A stretch of 64,000 nt of DNA from assembly GCA_031373545.1 (NCBI GenBank), contig JANMMT010000150.1, forward strand, positions 1-64,000, in the 5' to 3' direction. A program made the position numbers and the translations under genes. Shown here in pieces: positions 15,570 through 24,096 of this stretch; position 1 is the stretch's first letter; every line of letters starts with the position of its first letter. Origin of the DNA: JADCCX01 sp031373545. Its GTDB lineage: Bacteria > Pseudomonadota > Alphaproteobacteria > Rhizobiales > Beijerinckiaceae. The notes beneath the pieces were generated by a model. The model saw only the letters and a list, made by a program, of their open reading frames with translations. It made no database searches and was not told the DNA's origin.

Positions 15570-17090
15570 TCAACGCAGATAATCAGTGAGATTGAGTTTG
15601 CTCAGGATGGACGTGACCTGATAGCTCGCCTGCAACTTGGTCTGCATCGACAGAATTTTGACAGACGTCTCGTTGTCATCGGCATCTTCCACACCGGACA
15701 AGGTGTCCTGCACAAAGCCAAGCTTGGTGGTATGGCGCTCATCCGCCAGCTTCATCGTGGTCGCGGCCATGCTGATCTCGACCTGAATATTCTGCACCGT
15801 CTGCACGCCGTTGACCTGCGACAGGTCCGTGCGCATCCGGTCCGTCATGGCCCGGTAGCGGCCCTCATCAGCAGGGGTTGCGGCGTTGAATGTCTCGGTC
15901 GAGAACATCGCCAGATTGGCCATGAGCCGCTGAATGCCCTTCTCGTTGGCTTGCACACCCAACCCGACGGTCACGCCCGCATCCACCTTGGACAGCGAGG
16001 TCTGCCGTGCAATGAGCGAGGTGTCATCGCCTTTGTACCAGATCACGGTGTTGGCGGGTGTGCCTGCGAGCAGTGCTGTCGCCGTCGCCGGCGGACCCAC
16101 GACACGCAGCGGCGGCGCGCTGATGGAGCCAGCAAAAAATGCATCGGCTGCGGCCTTGGCGGATGTCGCAGGCAGGGTTGTGGTCGCCTCGCGTCCCATG
16201 GCGGATGCGAGCGCCGCGCGCAGATTCGCGCCCGTGATGGCGGGCGTCGCGCCAATGTCGAAGCCGCCGGCATCGCCTGCGGGCAATGTGGGGCCCGTGC
16301 GCGCGGCTAGGCTCACAGCCTGCATGGTACCATCGGGCATGGTGAGTTGAATGCGCACCTGCTCGCCCGCGGTAGGCAGGGCCGTGATGTTAAAGGTGAT
16401 GTTGGCGGGCGGACCGGCCGTCAGTGCCGCCGTGATGTTGGGAGACGTGCTGGACGCCGCCGTCAGCTTGAAGCCGAAGGGGTGTACGCCGTCTTCGGTC
16501 AGCGTGGCATTGGTGCCACCGCCGCCCCGGATCACGCGGCCTTCATTGGGAAACGTACCATAATCGGCTGCCTTGCGCTCGCCGATCATCTGGATCACAC
16601 CCGCGCGGCCCGCCGCATCGCTGTTGAGCATCGTGGGCACATCCACGACCGGGCGCACGTCGGAGGAGCGACCGGAGTAAAGGCGCACACCGTTGATCTC
16701 GGTGTTGAGCACATCCACGGCCTCATCGAGGCGCGAGCGGCTGAACTTCTGCATCGTCGTCTGGCCGGAGCCATCGGGGTTGTACTGCGGCGCGATGGTG
16801 TTGGAGCGCAGATCGCTGGAAATCTTTCCAAGCTGATTGAGCCCCAGATCAAGCTGCTTCACGCGGATCTGCGACTGCAGGATGGTCGCGCGGTAGCCTT
16901 CCACTTCGGTCATCTTGGCGCGCATTTCCAGCGAGGTGATGCGCCCGATGCCGAGACCACCGAACGTTTCGGATTTCTTGCCCGTAGTGAGCTGGCGCTG
17001 GAGATCTTCCATCTTTGAGCGCGTGTCGAGCAGGGCGAATGACGCCACCGTTGCTCTGTAACCACCGGGTACGAAAGGAGAAATAGGCAT
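15570..17090 (-). CDS. flgL: Hook-filament junction protein FlgL
   Basis: 506 residues. The beginning (RATVASFALLDTRSKMEDLQ, then RQLTTGKKSETFGGLGIGR) and the end (LGFVQDTLSGVEDADDNETS, then VKILSMQTKLQASYQVTSIL) are the coiled D0/D1 helices of FlgL and flagellin-like proteins. The centre is a long Ala/Gly/Thr-rich variable domain, which makes the protein longer than the 300-350 residues of many FlgL. It starts three bases after flgK and is the last gene of the flgE-flgK-flgL operon. It joins the hook to the filament. Confidence 0.9.
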   Translation of the reverse strand: MPISPFVPGGYRATVASFALLDTRSKMEDLQRQLTTGKKSETFGGLGIGRITSLEMRAKMTEVEGYRATILQSQIRVKQLDLGLNQLGKISSDLRSNTIAPQYNPDGSGQTTMQKFSRSRLDEAVDVLNTEINGVRLYSGRSSDVRPVVDVPTMLNSDAAGRAGVIQMIGERKAADYGTFPNEGRVIRGGGGTNATLTEDGVHPFGFKLTAASSTSPNITAALTAGPPANITFNITALPTAGEQVRIQLTMPDGTMQAVSLAARTGPTLPAGDAGGFDIGATPAITGANLRAALASAMGREATTTLPATSAKAAADAFFAGSISAPPLRVVGPPATATALLAGTPANTVIWYKGDDTSLIARQTSLSKVDAGVTVGLGVQANEKGIQRLMANLAMFSTETFNAATPADEGRYRAMTDRMRTDLSQVNGVQTVQNIQVEISMAATTMKLADERHTTKLGFVQDTLSGVEDADDNETSVKILSMQTKLQASYQVTSILSKLNLTDYLR

Positions 17091-17093
17091 CGG

Positions 17094-18968
17094 TTAGACT
17101 CCGATCCGCAGGAGGGTATCGAACAGTTCCTTCACCGCCGCCACGACACGGGCGTTGGCGGCATAAGCGTTCTGGATCTGCACCAGATCCGACATTTCCT
17201 GATCGATGGTCACGCCCGAGCTTTCGCTGAACTTGCCTTCGACGGCGCGCAGGACGACCTTCTGTCCCTCGTCGGTGTTGAGAGCAGCCGTCGTCTTGGC
17301 CCCCTGATCCTCCACCACACGCCGCGCAAAGGACGCAATCGTGGTTTGCAGGCCACTCGTGCCTCCAATGCCGGAGTCGCCCGAGAATCCGCGCGAGGTG
17401 TTGATGAGCCGGTCCAGCAGCAGGCGCGGGCGTGCCGGATCGCCCTGCTGCGTGGTGGCGCTGGAGACCACCAGCTTGGAATTGTCTTTCACAAGCTCGG
17501 CGTTGAGCGTGATGCGCCCCGCAAAGCCCCGCCGCTGCGGGTTCAACCCGTCGAGCGAGCCGGTGTAGCTGGCAAGGCCCGTGTTGCTGTCCACGAACAG
17601 GCGCAGCTCCGAGCCCTCGCCTGTCAGCCCATCAACGCCCGAGGTGGAGAAGCTGGCGCGCGCGTTGGTCACCGCGTTGCCGCCGCCCGCATCCACCACG
17701 CGCAGCACATTACCTGGCTGTAGCGAGACCGTGAAACCACCGCCCAGCGCGCCCGCTACAGCGGCCTGGAGGCCGGCAAAGCCACCCGAGCGATCAAAGC
17801 GGACAAGGGTCGCACCCGCCTCGCCCAGCTCTTTGGGAATGGGGTTGGGGGCCGCACCATCGGTCGCGATCACCTGGATGCGGCGCGGGCCAGCGGGCGT
17901 CATCACCTCGATGTTGAGGGTGTTGCCCGCCTTCATGGCCAGAGTGCCGGGCGCCAGCACATCCGGCAGTGCCACATCGAAGCCCGCATTCACGCCGTTG
18001 GTGTAGGCCGTGGTGGGATTGCGATCCGCCAGTGATGACGCCAGCGCAGCCGCCAGATCATCGACCTGCGCCTGCGCTTCCACCAGCACCTTGTCGCGCA
18101 TGTCGATGTTGGCGGCGATTTCGCCCGAGCGGAACAGCTTGCCCGCAATCACATCCACGCCGCCCATGCGGATGGTGCCCACGCCGCGCGTCAATGGATC
18201 ATCGGTGAAGAGATCGTTCGGGCCGATCGCGCCGCGCTCATCGAAGCTCAATCTGGAGGGGGTCCCGCCGTAAAGCTGCAAGCCGCCCGTGGTCATGATG
18301 TTGATGCGGCCATTGCCTTGCTCGGTAACGCGCACGTCGACAAGCGCCGAAAGCTCCAGAATGGCCTTGTCGCGCTCATCCAGCAGCGCCGCGCTTTGCG
18401 CAAACACCTGGCCATTGGAGCCGATCTGATCTTCGATGTTGGCGATGCGGGTGAGCGCGTCGTTGACGCGGGCAACGCCGTCAGCAATGCGCGCTTCCGC
18501 ATCCTGCCGCAGGCGCTGGATATCCTGGCTGAGATTGTTGAGCGTGCTCGCAAGCTGGCCCGCATTGCTGATGACCTGCGCGCGCGCGGTGAAATCAGCA
18601 GGGTTGGTGCCCAGTGTCTGCAAGGCACTCGTGAACTGGTTGACAGACCCGTCGAGAGAGCCCGCCGCGCCTGGCGTGCCAAACATGCGGTCGAGCTGCT
18701 GGGCGTATTGCGCCCTTGTGTTGGTGTAAGCCGCTCCGGAGGTTTCGGTCCGCAACTGGCGCTGCAGCAGCGCATCGAGCTGGCGGTTGACCGACACGGC
18801 CTGCGCGCCCGTGGTGCGGGTGCCCGCAACAGTCTGCACCACCTCCACACGGCGGCGCGAATACCCGACCGTATCGGCGTTGGAGATGTTGTTGGAGACA
18901 ACTTCCATCTGGCTCTGCGTGACGCGCAGGCCCGAGAGGGCGGAATTTAAAGCGCCGGTCATGCCCAT
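17094..18968 (-). CDS. flgK: Hook-associated protein 1 FlgK
   Basis: 624 residues. The N-terminal ALNSALSGLRVTQSQMEVVS, followed by NNISNADTVGYSRRRVEV, is the FlgK form of the rod/hook motif. The C-terminal EMSDLVQIQNAYAANARVVA is the conserved end, which finishes TLLRIGV. Length is as expected. It lies 37 bases downstream of flgE and directly upstream of flgL. FlgK is exported in a chaperone-bound form (FlgN; see the putative gene at 5382) and forms the first junction zone at the hook tip. Confidence 0.94.
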   Translation of the reverse strand: MGMTGALNSALSGLRVTQSQMEVVSNNISNADTVGYSRRRVEVVQTVAGTRTTGAQAVSVNRQLDALLQRQLRTETSGAAYTNTRAQYAQQLDRMFGTPGAAGSLDGSVNQFTSALQTLGTNPADFTARAQVISNAGQLASTLNNLSQDIQRLRQDAEARIADGVARVNDALTRIANIEDQIGSNGQVFAQSAALLDERDKAILELSALVDVRVTEQGNGRINIMTTGGLQLYGGTPSRLSFDERGAIGPNDLFTDDPLTRGVGTIRMGGVDVIAGKLFRSGEIAANIDMRDKVLVEAQAQVDDLAAALASSLADRNPTTAYTNGVNAGFDVALPDVLAPGTLAMKAGNTLNIEVMTPAGPRRIQVIATDGAAPNPIPKELGEAGATLVRFDRSGGFAGLQAAVAGALGGGFTVSLQPGNVLRVVDAGGGNAVTNARASFSTSGVDGLTGEGSELRLFVDSNTGLASYTGSLDGLNPQRRGFAGRITLNAELVKDNSKLVVSSATTQQGDPARPRLLLDRLINTSRGFSGDSGIGGTSGLQTTIASFARRVVEDQGAKTTAALNTDEGQKVVLRAVEGKFSESSGVTIDQEMSDLVQIQNAYAANARVVAAVKELFDTLLRIGV

Positions 18969-19005
18969 GACGATCCCCCCTCGGTTAGGTGTTGCCGCGC
19001 GTCAA

Positions 19006-20358
19006 TCAGCGCACGATGTTGATGATGTCGCGCAGCATGTCCGACGAGGTGGAGATCACCTTGGTGTTGGCCGAATAGGCCTGCTGCGTCACGATCATCT
19101 TGGCGAATTCATCTGCGATGTCGGTGTTGGAGTTCTCCACCGCGCCGCCCACCATCGAGCGGCCCGGATCCTGGATCACCGCCACGCCCGAATCGATGGT
19201 CTGCTCGAAGGCCCCGCCGTCCACACGCTTCAGCCCGTTGTCATTGGAAAATTGCGCGACAGAAAGCTGATAGATGCCAACGACCTGGCCGTTGTTGTAG
19301 TTGCCCTGCAAGCGCCCGCCATCCCCGATGGTGAGCGTGGTGAGTTCGCCTGCGGGATACCCATCCTGCCGCAGGGCATTGACTTCCACGGTGGCGGTCT
19401 CGGTTGCGCCACCTTTCGACTGCTGCGTGAGGCCACCATTCGTGTTGAGCGTGATGGGAGCCGTGGTCACACCGTTGATCGTAAAGGGCGTGGTGACGGC
19501 AGGTGCCGACGTCAGCGTGCCAGCCGCATCGAAGCTGAAGACGCCCGGAATCTGGGTCCACTTGGTGGCTGCACCCGTTGCCGTCGTGTCGGAGAGATAA
19601 TACGCCTGCCAGGTCGACGGCGTGCTGACGGTGCCGGATGTCTTGCCCCAGCGCATCTGGATGTCCACCCGTGCACCCTGGGCCGTATAGACACTGACTG
19701 CGCCGCCGGGAACCGTGCGGTTGAGGAAGCCGGTTTCGTCCGTGGCGGGAATGGCCGCTGCATTGTAGGGCGCGGTCAGGAGGTCTGAGCCTGATACGGT
19801 CGGATCATAGTTGTTGGTGGCGGGCAGCGGCGGCAGGTTGGCGCGGTACTCGACTTCGGCCGTGGCTCTTGCGGGCAGAACATCGGCATTCACCCGAACG
19901 ACCGAAGGCTGCGACCCGATCAGATCCTGCGTGGTGGGATCAAGCGGAATGCCTTTGAGAAAGTAGCCCGCACCGTTGACCAGAAACCCGTTGGCATCCA
20001 GCTGGAAGTCCCCGCGGCGGGTGTAGAGGTCCGATCCGTTGAAGGTCGGAATACCGCTGGAAGAACCCGTGCGCGACTGCACCACGAAGAAGCCTTCACC
20101 GTTCAGCGCGACGTTGGTGCCGATGCCGGTGGTGTTCAGGTCGCCCTGGATGGTGTTGGTGGACTGGCTATAGGCCGCGACTGAGCCAGCCAGCTCGCGG
20201 CGACGCGGTGTATCGGGGATCAGATCAACGAAGCTCGTATCCACCCGCTTGAACCCGGTGGTGCGGGAGTTGGCAATGTTGCCGGAGATGTTTTCCATCG
20301 CATAGGACTGCGACTTCAAACCCGACACAGCTGTCGTCATCGCTCCGAAGATACCCAT
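19006..20358 (-). CDS. flgE: Flagellar hook protein FlgE
   Basis: 450 residues. FGAMTTAVSGLKSQSYAMEN followed by ISGNIANSRTTGFKR is the conserved N-terminal rod/hook motif, GTNVALNGEGFFVVQ the next FlgE region, and FAKMIVTQQAYSANTKVIST the conserved C-terminal helix. It is the first gene of the flgE-flgK-flgL operon, with a strong sigma-54 promoter about 85 bases upstream. The protein polymerises into the flexible hook. Confidence 0.93.
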   Translation of the reverse strand: MGIFGAMTTAVSGLKSQSYAMENISGNIANSRTTGFKRVDTSFVDLIPDTPRRRELAGSVAAYSQSTNTIQGDLNTTGIGTNVALNGEGFFVVQSRTGSSSGIPTFNGSDLYTRRGDFQLDANGFLVNGAGYFLKGIPLDPTTQDLIGSQPSVVRVNADVLPARATAEVEYRANLPPLPATNNYDPTVSGSDLLTAPYNAAAIPATDETGFLNRTVPGGAVSVYTAQGARVDIQMRWGKTSGTVSTPSTWQAYYLSDTTATGAATKWTQIPGVFSFDAAGTLTSAPAVTTPFTINGVTTAPITLNTNGGLTQQSKGGATETATVEVNALRQDGYPAGELTTLTIGDGGRLQGNYNNGQVVGIYQLSVAQFSNDNGLKRVDGGAFEQTIDSGVAVIQDPGRSMVGGAVENSNTDIADEFAKMIVTQQAYSANTKVISTSSDMLRDIINIVR

Positions 20359-20443
20359 CGCAACTGATCCTCTGACTTACACCTGCAAAACGATGTGCGG
20401 GGCGCATACGCAGGCACCTGATTACGCCCCGACGCAGGAGAGG

Positions 20444-20462
20444 TTTGCAGCCTGCGTGCCAG
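20444..20462 (-). promoter_or_regulatory. Sigma-54 promoter of flgE-flgK-flgL
   Basis: On the minus strand CTGGCACGCAGGCTGCAAA has a perfect -24 box (TGGCACG), GG and GC ten bases apart, and CTGCA at -12, one base from TTGCA. The predicted transcript starts near 20436 and has a leader of about 78 bases before flgE. Confidence 0.8.
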
Positions 20463-20514
20463 AAAAATTATGAAGCATTTTCAATGATATAGACTTTATT
20501 CACCACGCTCCAGC

Positions 20515-20561
20515 GGCACAAATGGCAGGGCGTTTGTGCCTCATCCGGCAGTTTTTGCCGG
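20515..20561. repeat. Two adjacent hairpins after the ycjF-like gene
   Basis: GGCACAAA / TTTGTGCC (20515-20522, 20533-20540) and CCGGCA / TGCCGG (20545-20550, 20556-20561) form neighbouring stem-loops in the gap between flgE's promoter and the end of the ycjF-like gene. Neither is followed by a run of T in the direction of the gene, so a role as terminator is uncertain. Confidence 0.5.
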
Positions 20562-20572
20562 GCGCACTGCCA

Positions 20573-21577
20573 TCAGGTCGTCCTGCCCAGCGGGTTGGAG
20601 AGAATTTCTCCCGCCACATCCTGCAAACGCGGTTCGCGCCCGTTCAGATGCGGCAGCGGACGACACACCGCAATCACGGCCAGCCCCACGCGGGCCGTCA
20701 GCAAGCCGTTGAGCACGCCTTCACCCAGCTTGGCGGACAGCTTGGCCGCCATGCCGTGGCCCACCAATTGCGAGAGCACGCTGTCGGTCATCGCGACGCC
20801 GCCCGTGATGGCCAGATGCGCGAGGATACGCCGCGCCAGCCGCCAGAACCCGAGCGAGCCGGGCCGCGCGCCGTAAATTTCTGCGATGCGCCGGGTCAGC
20901 ATGATGGATTGTGCGCCCACGAACAGCACATCAACCAATGCGCGGGGCGAAATCGCCGTCACCATCGACACACGCTTGGCTGCCGAGGCAATCGCGGCTT
21001 TCACAAGCTCATCGCGCGGCTCCAACAGGCGGCGCTCGGCCAGTGCGAGCAGACCCTTGCCGTCGATGATCGCCTCCATGGGCTCGCGCATGCTGGCGCG
21101 GGCAGCCGCTGTGGTCGCATCACGTGACTGAAGGGCCATCAGGCGCTCCACGACTGACTTGGCGCGTGCGCCATCATCGGCAGCAAAGGCTTTGATCGCA
21201 TCGAGGCGCAGCCGGTCGACTCCGCGCAGCCGCAGAATGGCTGCCATCTCGCGCGCCGCCAGCACCGCGACGCCCAGGGCGAAAAGAGCCGTCAACCCGA
21301 CGCCCGCCCAGCCCAGCCAGGGGTGGGCCGCAAACAGATCATCGATCAGCCTCCAGATCGCGACCGATATGGCCAAGCTGATCAGTCCTGTGAGCGAAGA
21401 GAGGAGCATCTTGGTCCAGATCGAGAAGCCACGTGGGACCACGACAACCGGCTCGGCGTCCACTGTTGCGACAACGGCAAAGGCATCGGGCTCCAGCATC
21501 ACGGCATCGGGGCGGCTTTTGCTCTCTGGCTCGGTGTCAAGGCGAAAGACACGGGGGCGGCGCGGATCGGCACTCAT
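20573..21577 (-). CDS. YcjF/TIGR01620-family membrane protein
   Basis: 334 residues. Two hydrophobic helices lie early (GFSIWTKMLLSSLTGLISLA and WLGWAGVGLTALFALGVAVL), then a DUF697-like C-terminal part. SPRALVDVLFVGAQSIMLTR and ARRILAHLAITGGVAMTDSV are typical of the family. The start overlaps the stop of the ycjX gene by four bases, the common pairing of these two stress-linked proteins of unknown mechanism. In E. coli the pair belongs to the phage shock regulon; no psp genes are seen here. Confidence 0.82.
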   Translation of the reverse strand: MSADPRRPRVFRLDTEPESKSRPDAVMLEPDAFAVVATVDAEPVVVVPRGFSIWTKMLLSSLTGLISLAISVAIWRLIDDLFAAHPWLGWAGVGLTALFALGVAVLAAREMAAILRLRGVDRLRLDAIKAFAADDGARAKSVVERLMALQSRDATTAAARASMREPMEAIIDGKGLLALAERRLLEPRDELVKAAIASAAKRVSMVTAISPRALVDVLFVGAQSIMLTRRIAEIYGARPGSLGFWRLARRILAHLAITGGVAMTDSVLSQLVGHGMAAKLSAKLGEGVLNGLLTARVGLAVIAVCRPLPHLNGREPRLQDVAGEILSNPLGRTT

Positions 21578-23013
21578 GACAGACGGTCCCCGATGAGGAA
21601 TTCAAGCGCCCGGTCGAGGCGGATATGCGGCAGCGCGCGCAAACGGCCATCGGCCCCACGCTCGGGTTCCGGCGGGCGAAAGCGCAGGAAGCGCAGATCG
21701 AGCCCCTCGCTGTCCGGGTCGAGCGCCAGCGCCGGGTTGTCCGGCAGATCACCGGGAAACACCGCCGCCTCCGCGACTCCGTCAAAACGCTCCTTGTCGA
21801 GGCTTTCACCCGCCAGCGGCACGCCTACGATGCAGGGCACGGCGCTGCGCCCCTGCTTGGCGCTGGCTTCGCGCGTGGCGCGCACCGCCGCGATTGCCGC
21901 CACATCCACCTTTGCCCCTGCCCCCTCCGCCCGCCTGGCGGCCCGCTCGGCCAGCAGCCGCACGATGGCCTCCAGCCTGTCATGATTGATGTGGTGCAGG
22001 TGATCGGCCTTAGTCGCCGCAAACAGCACACGGTCGATGCGCGGGGCAAAAATCTGTCCCAACAGGTTATTACGCCCGGTGCGAAAGGCTTTGAGCACAT
22101 CGCCGAGGGCCGATTCCAGATCCGCCACGGCGGCGGAACCGGCGTTCAGCGCACTCAGCGCATCGATCAGCACGATCTGGCGGTCCAGCCGCGCAAAATG
22201 ATCGCGGAAGAAGGGGCGCACCACATGGGTCTTGTAGGCCTCGTAGCGCCGCTCCATCATGGCGAAGAGAGAACTGGCTTGGAGCCGCGCACCTTCCTCC
22301 GCCTCCAGCGGCGCGAAGGTGAGCGCCGGCGAGCCCTCCAGATCACCCGGCATCAGAAACCGCCCCGGAGGGAGCGAGGACAGCGACACGGATTCATTGC
22401 GGCAACTGCGCAGGAACAACGTGAAACTTTCCGCCAGGCGCCGCGCGGTCCCCTCATCGGCAGCGGTGCCCGCAGGCAATGCGGCAAGCGCCGCCAGAAA
22501 ATCCGCCGAAAGCCGCGCGCGCGGCGCAACCCGCGCCAGCGCCAGGGTCTCGCGGGACCATTCGGTGTAGGTCTTGTCCAGAAGCGGCAGGTCCAGCAGC
22601 CATTCGCCGGGGTAATCCACGATGTCGACGGTCAGGGTCGAGACCCCGCCGGACCAGGCGCTGCGGCTTTCATATTCAATGACGAGACGCAGTTCGGAAA
22701 TACGGTTGGTCGAATGCGGCCAGCGCCGATCCGATCCCGTCAAAGCGGCCAGGTGATCCTCATAGGGAAACCGCGGCACCGTGTCGTCGGGCTGGGGTGC
22801 CAACGAGACCTTGCGAATGCGCCCTTCCGCCTGCGCACCAAACACGGGCAGCTTGCCGCCTGCGATCAAGGCGTGCACCAACGCCGTGATGAACACGGTC
22901 TTGCCCGAGCGCGACAGGCCCGTGACCCCGAGCCGCACCGTGGGGCTCACAAGCCCGCCTGTATAATCCACCAGATTGCGCAGACCCTGCACCAGGCTGT
23001 CGGCAAAACTCAT
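21574..23013 (-). CDS. YcjX-family GTP-binding protein
   Basis: 479 residues. The P-loop GLSRSGKT occupies residues 32-39, in the conserved context RLGVTGLSRSGKTVFITALV. VDIVDYPGEWLLDLPLL carries the DxxG-like switch II and its 'DYPGEW' family signature, and the later VLFAATKADHLHHINHDRLE contains the TKAD base-recognition motif. Family members (DUF463) are predicted nucleotidases of unknown role, active with the YcjF membrane partner. It overlaps the downstream ycjF gene and the upstream acyltransferase-like gene by four bases each, so the three genes form a tight operon. Confidence 0.87.
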   Translation of the reverse strand: MSFADSLVQGLRNLVDYTGGLVSPTVRLGVTGLSRSGKTVFITALVHALIAGGKLPVFGAQAEGRIRKVSLAPQPDDTVPRFPYEDHLAALTGSDRRWPHSTNRISELRLVIEYESRSAWSGGVSTLTVDIVDYPGEWLLDLPLLDKTYTEWSRETLALARVAPRARLSADFLAALAALPAGTAADEGTARRLAESFTLFLRSCRNESVSLSSLPPGRFLMPGDLEGSPALTFAPLEAEEGARLQASSLFAMMERRYEAYKTHVVRPFFRDHFARLDRQIVLIDALSALNAGSAAVADLESALGDVLKAFRTGRNNLLGQIFAPRIDRVLFAATKADHLHHINHDRLEAIVRLLAERAARRAEGAGAKVDVAAIAAVRATREASAKQGRSAVPCIVGVPLAGESLDKERFDGVAEAAVFPGDLPDNPALALDPDSEGLDLRFLRFRPPEPERGADGRLRALPHIRLDRALEFLIGDRLS

Positions 23014-23747
23014 GCTGCACCTTTGGCGACGCGCAGCACAGCGGTGAGCCGCGCATCCAACAGGCCCATGGCGCGCGCCACCACGGCCCCGTCCATGACG
23101 CGGTGATCAAAACCTATGGTGACGTCCACCGTGCCGTCCTCTGCAAAAGGGCCATAACTGATGAAAGTGGTGAGCGGCGACACGGGAACAATGATGCTGG
23201 CGCCCAGATGTCCGACGACCGACACACCGAATGTGCCGGCATAATGCGCGCGGTGGCGCGGGCGGTTGAAGGCAAACCACCACAACACGCGGCGCAGCGG
23301 GCGCGGGAGGCGCGACACCAGCAGGATGATGCGGTTGTGGCGGATCGCGCCGATGGGCGCGGTGCGCGCGAGTTCGATGTCCCCGATGACATCGGCCAGG
23401 CTGCGCTCGGCTGGCGATTTCACGCGCGCGGGGAACAGCACCTTCTCGCCCTCCACCTCGCGCTCGACCATGATGCTGGCCACGCTAGTGGGATGCTCAT
23501 AGAGGTGCGGCCAGGGCAATGTCGCATAGGTGCGCCGCAGTTCGGGCAGTTCCGCCGCAATTTCCGCCCAGGCCTTGGCGAAGATGGCCGTCCACTGCGG
23601 GCGCGGATCAAGCGTGGCCCGCAGCGCAGCCGCCTCTGTGAATGCGATCCGCCGGGTGAGCACACCCTGGGGCGTGCGCCGCGCCATCCGCGACATATCG
23701 GCAATGAACACCCGCGAAGGCGTGAGGCGAATGGAACGTCCCGTCAT
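23010..23747 (-). CDS. E2-like acyltransferase-fold protein without lipoyl domain
   Basis: 245 residues from ATG 23747 (a TTG 12 codons upstream is possible). The C-terminal segment TIGFDHRVMDGAVVARAMGL carries the H-x-x-x-D-G motif (His 215, Asp 219) of the catalytic domain of 2-oxoacid dehydrogenase E2 subunits, and HLGASIIVPVSPLTTFISYG resembles the strand before it. No lipoyl or E1/E3-binding domain is present, and no dehydrogenase genes are nearby. It may be a stand-alone CoA-dependent acyltransferase, in one operon with ycjX and ycjF. The acyl acceptor is unknown. Confidence 0.7.
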   Translation of the reverse strand: MTGRSIRLTPSRVFIADMSRMARRTPQGVLTRRIAFTEAAALRATLDPRPQWTAIFAKAWAEIAAELPELRRTYATLPWPHLYEHPTSVASIMVEREVEGEKVLFPARVKSPAERSLADVIGDIELARTAPIGAIRHNRIILLVSRLPRPLRRVLWWFAFNRPRHRAHYAGTFGVSVVGHLGASIIVPVSPLTTFISYGPFAEDGTVDVTIGFDHRVMDGAVVARAMGLLDARLTAVLRVAKGAA

Positions 23748-24096
23748 GCAAGGCTTTTGGCATTTCGAGGGGCACGCGGGCAAGCGTTGGCGCGGACCAG
23801 AGTTGAATCAATATCTCAGCAAGCGGATTCACAAGAGGAACGTCTTTGTCCTTAACGCAAGGGAAAGGAAATCAAACATCTGAATTTGCACCATTTTTTG
23901 TGCGGTATTCCCTTGGCAAGACACGGTCCCGGCAAAGCTGACGCAGGGTTTCAACAATGCATTAACCATGATCAGCCCACTGGGCCGCCCAGTAACGGTT
24001 GGTTAGCTGACGCAAGGGCATCTTCGGTCCGTCAAGCCAAGGCAGAATGCTTTTGGCGCCCCAGAAGGGGCACACCAACGAACCAGGAGGTTCAAC
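23748..24096. promoter_or_regulatory. Upstream region of the second flagellin
   Basis: This 349-base gap holds no gene. At 23930-23945 CGGCAAAGCTGACGCA has GG and GC ten bases apart and could be a weak sigma-54 promoter (start near 23956, leader of about 140 bases). At 23951-23966 TCAA-CAATGCA-TTAAC is a near-match to a CtrA box. AACCAGGAGGTTCAAC before the ATG is a very strong ribosome site, as expected for a flagellin. Long leaders are where FlbT acts in Caulobacter. Confidence 0.4.

Noticed and set aside
20515..20561. Hairpins as terminator of the ycjX-ycjF operon
   Set aside because: No T run follows in the direction of transcription; kept only as inverted repeats.
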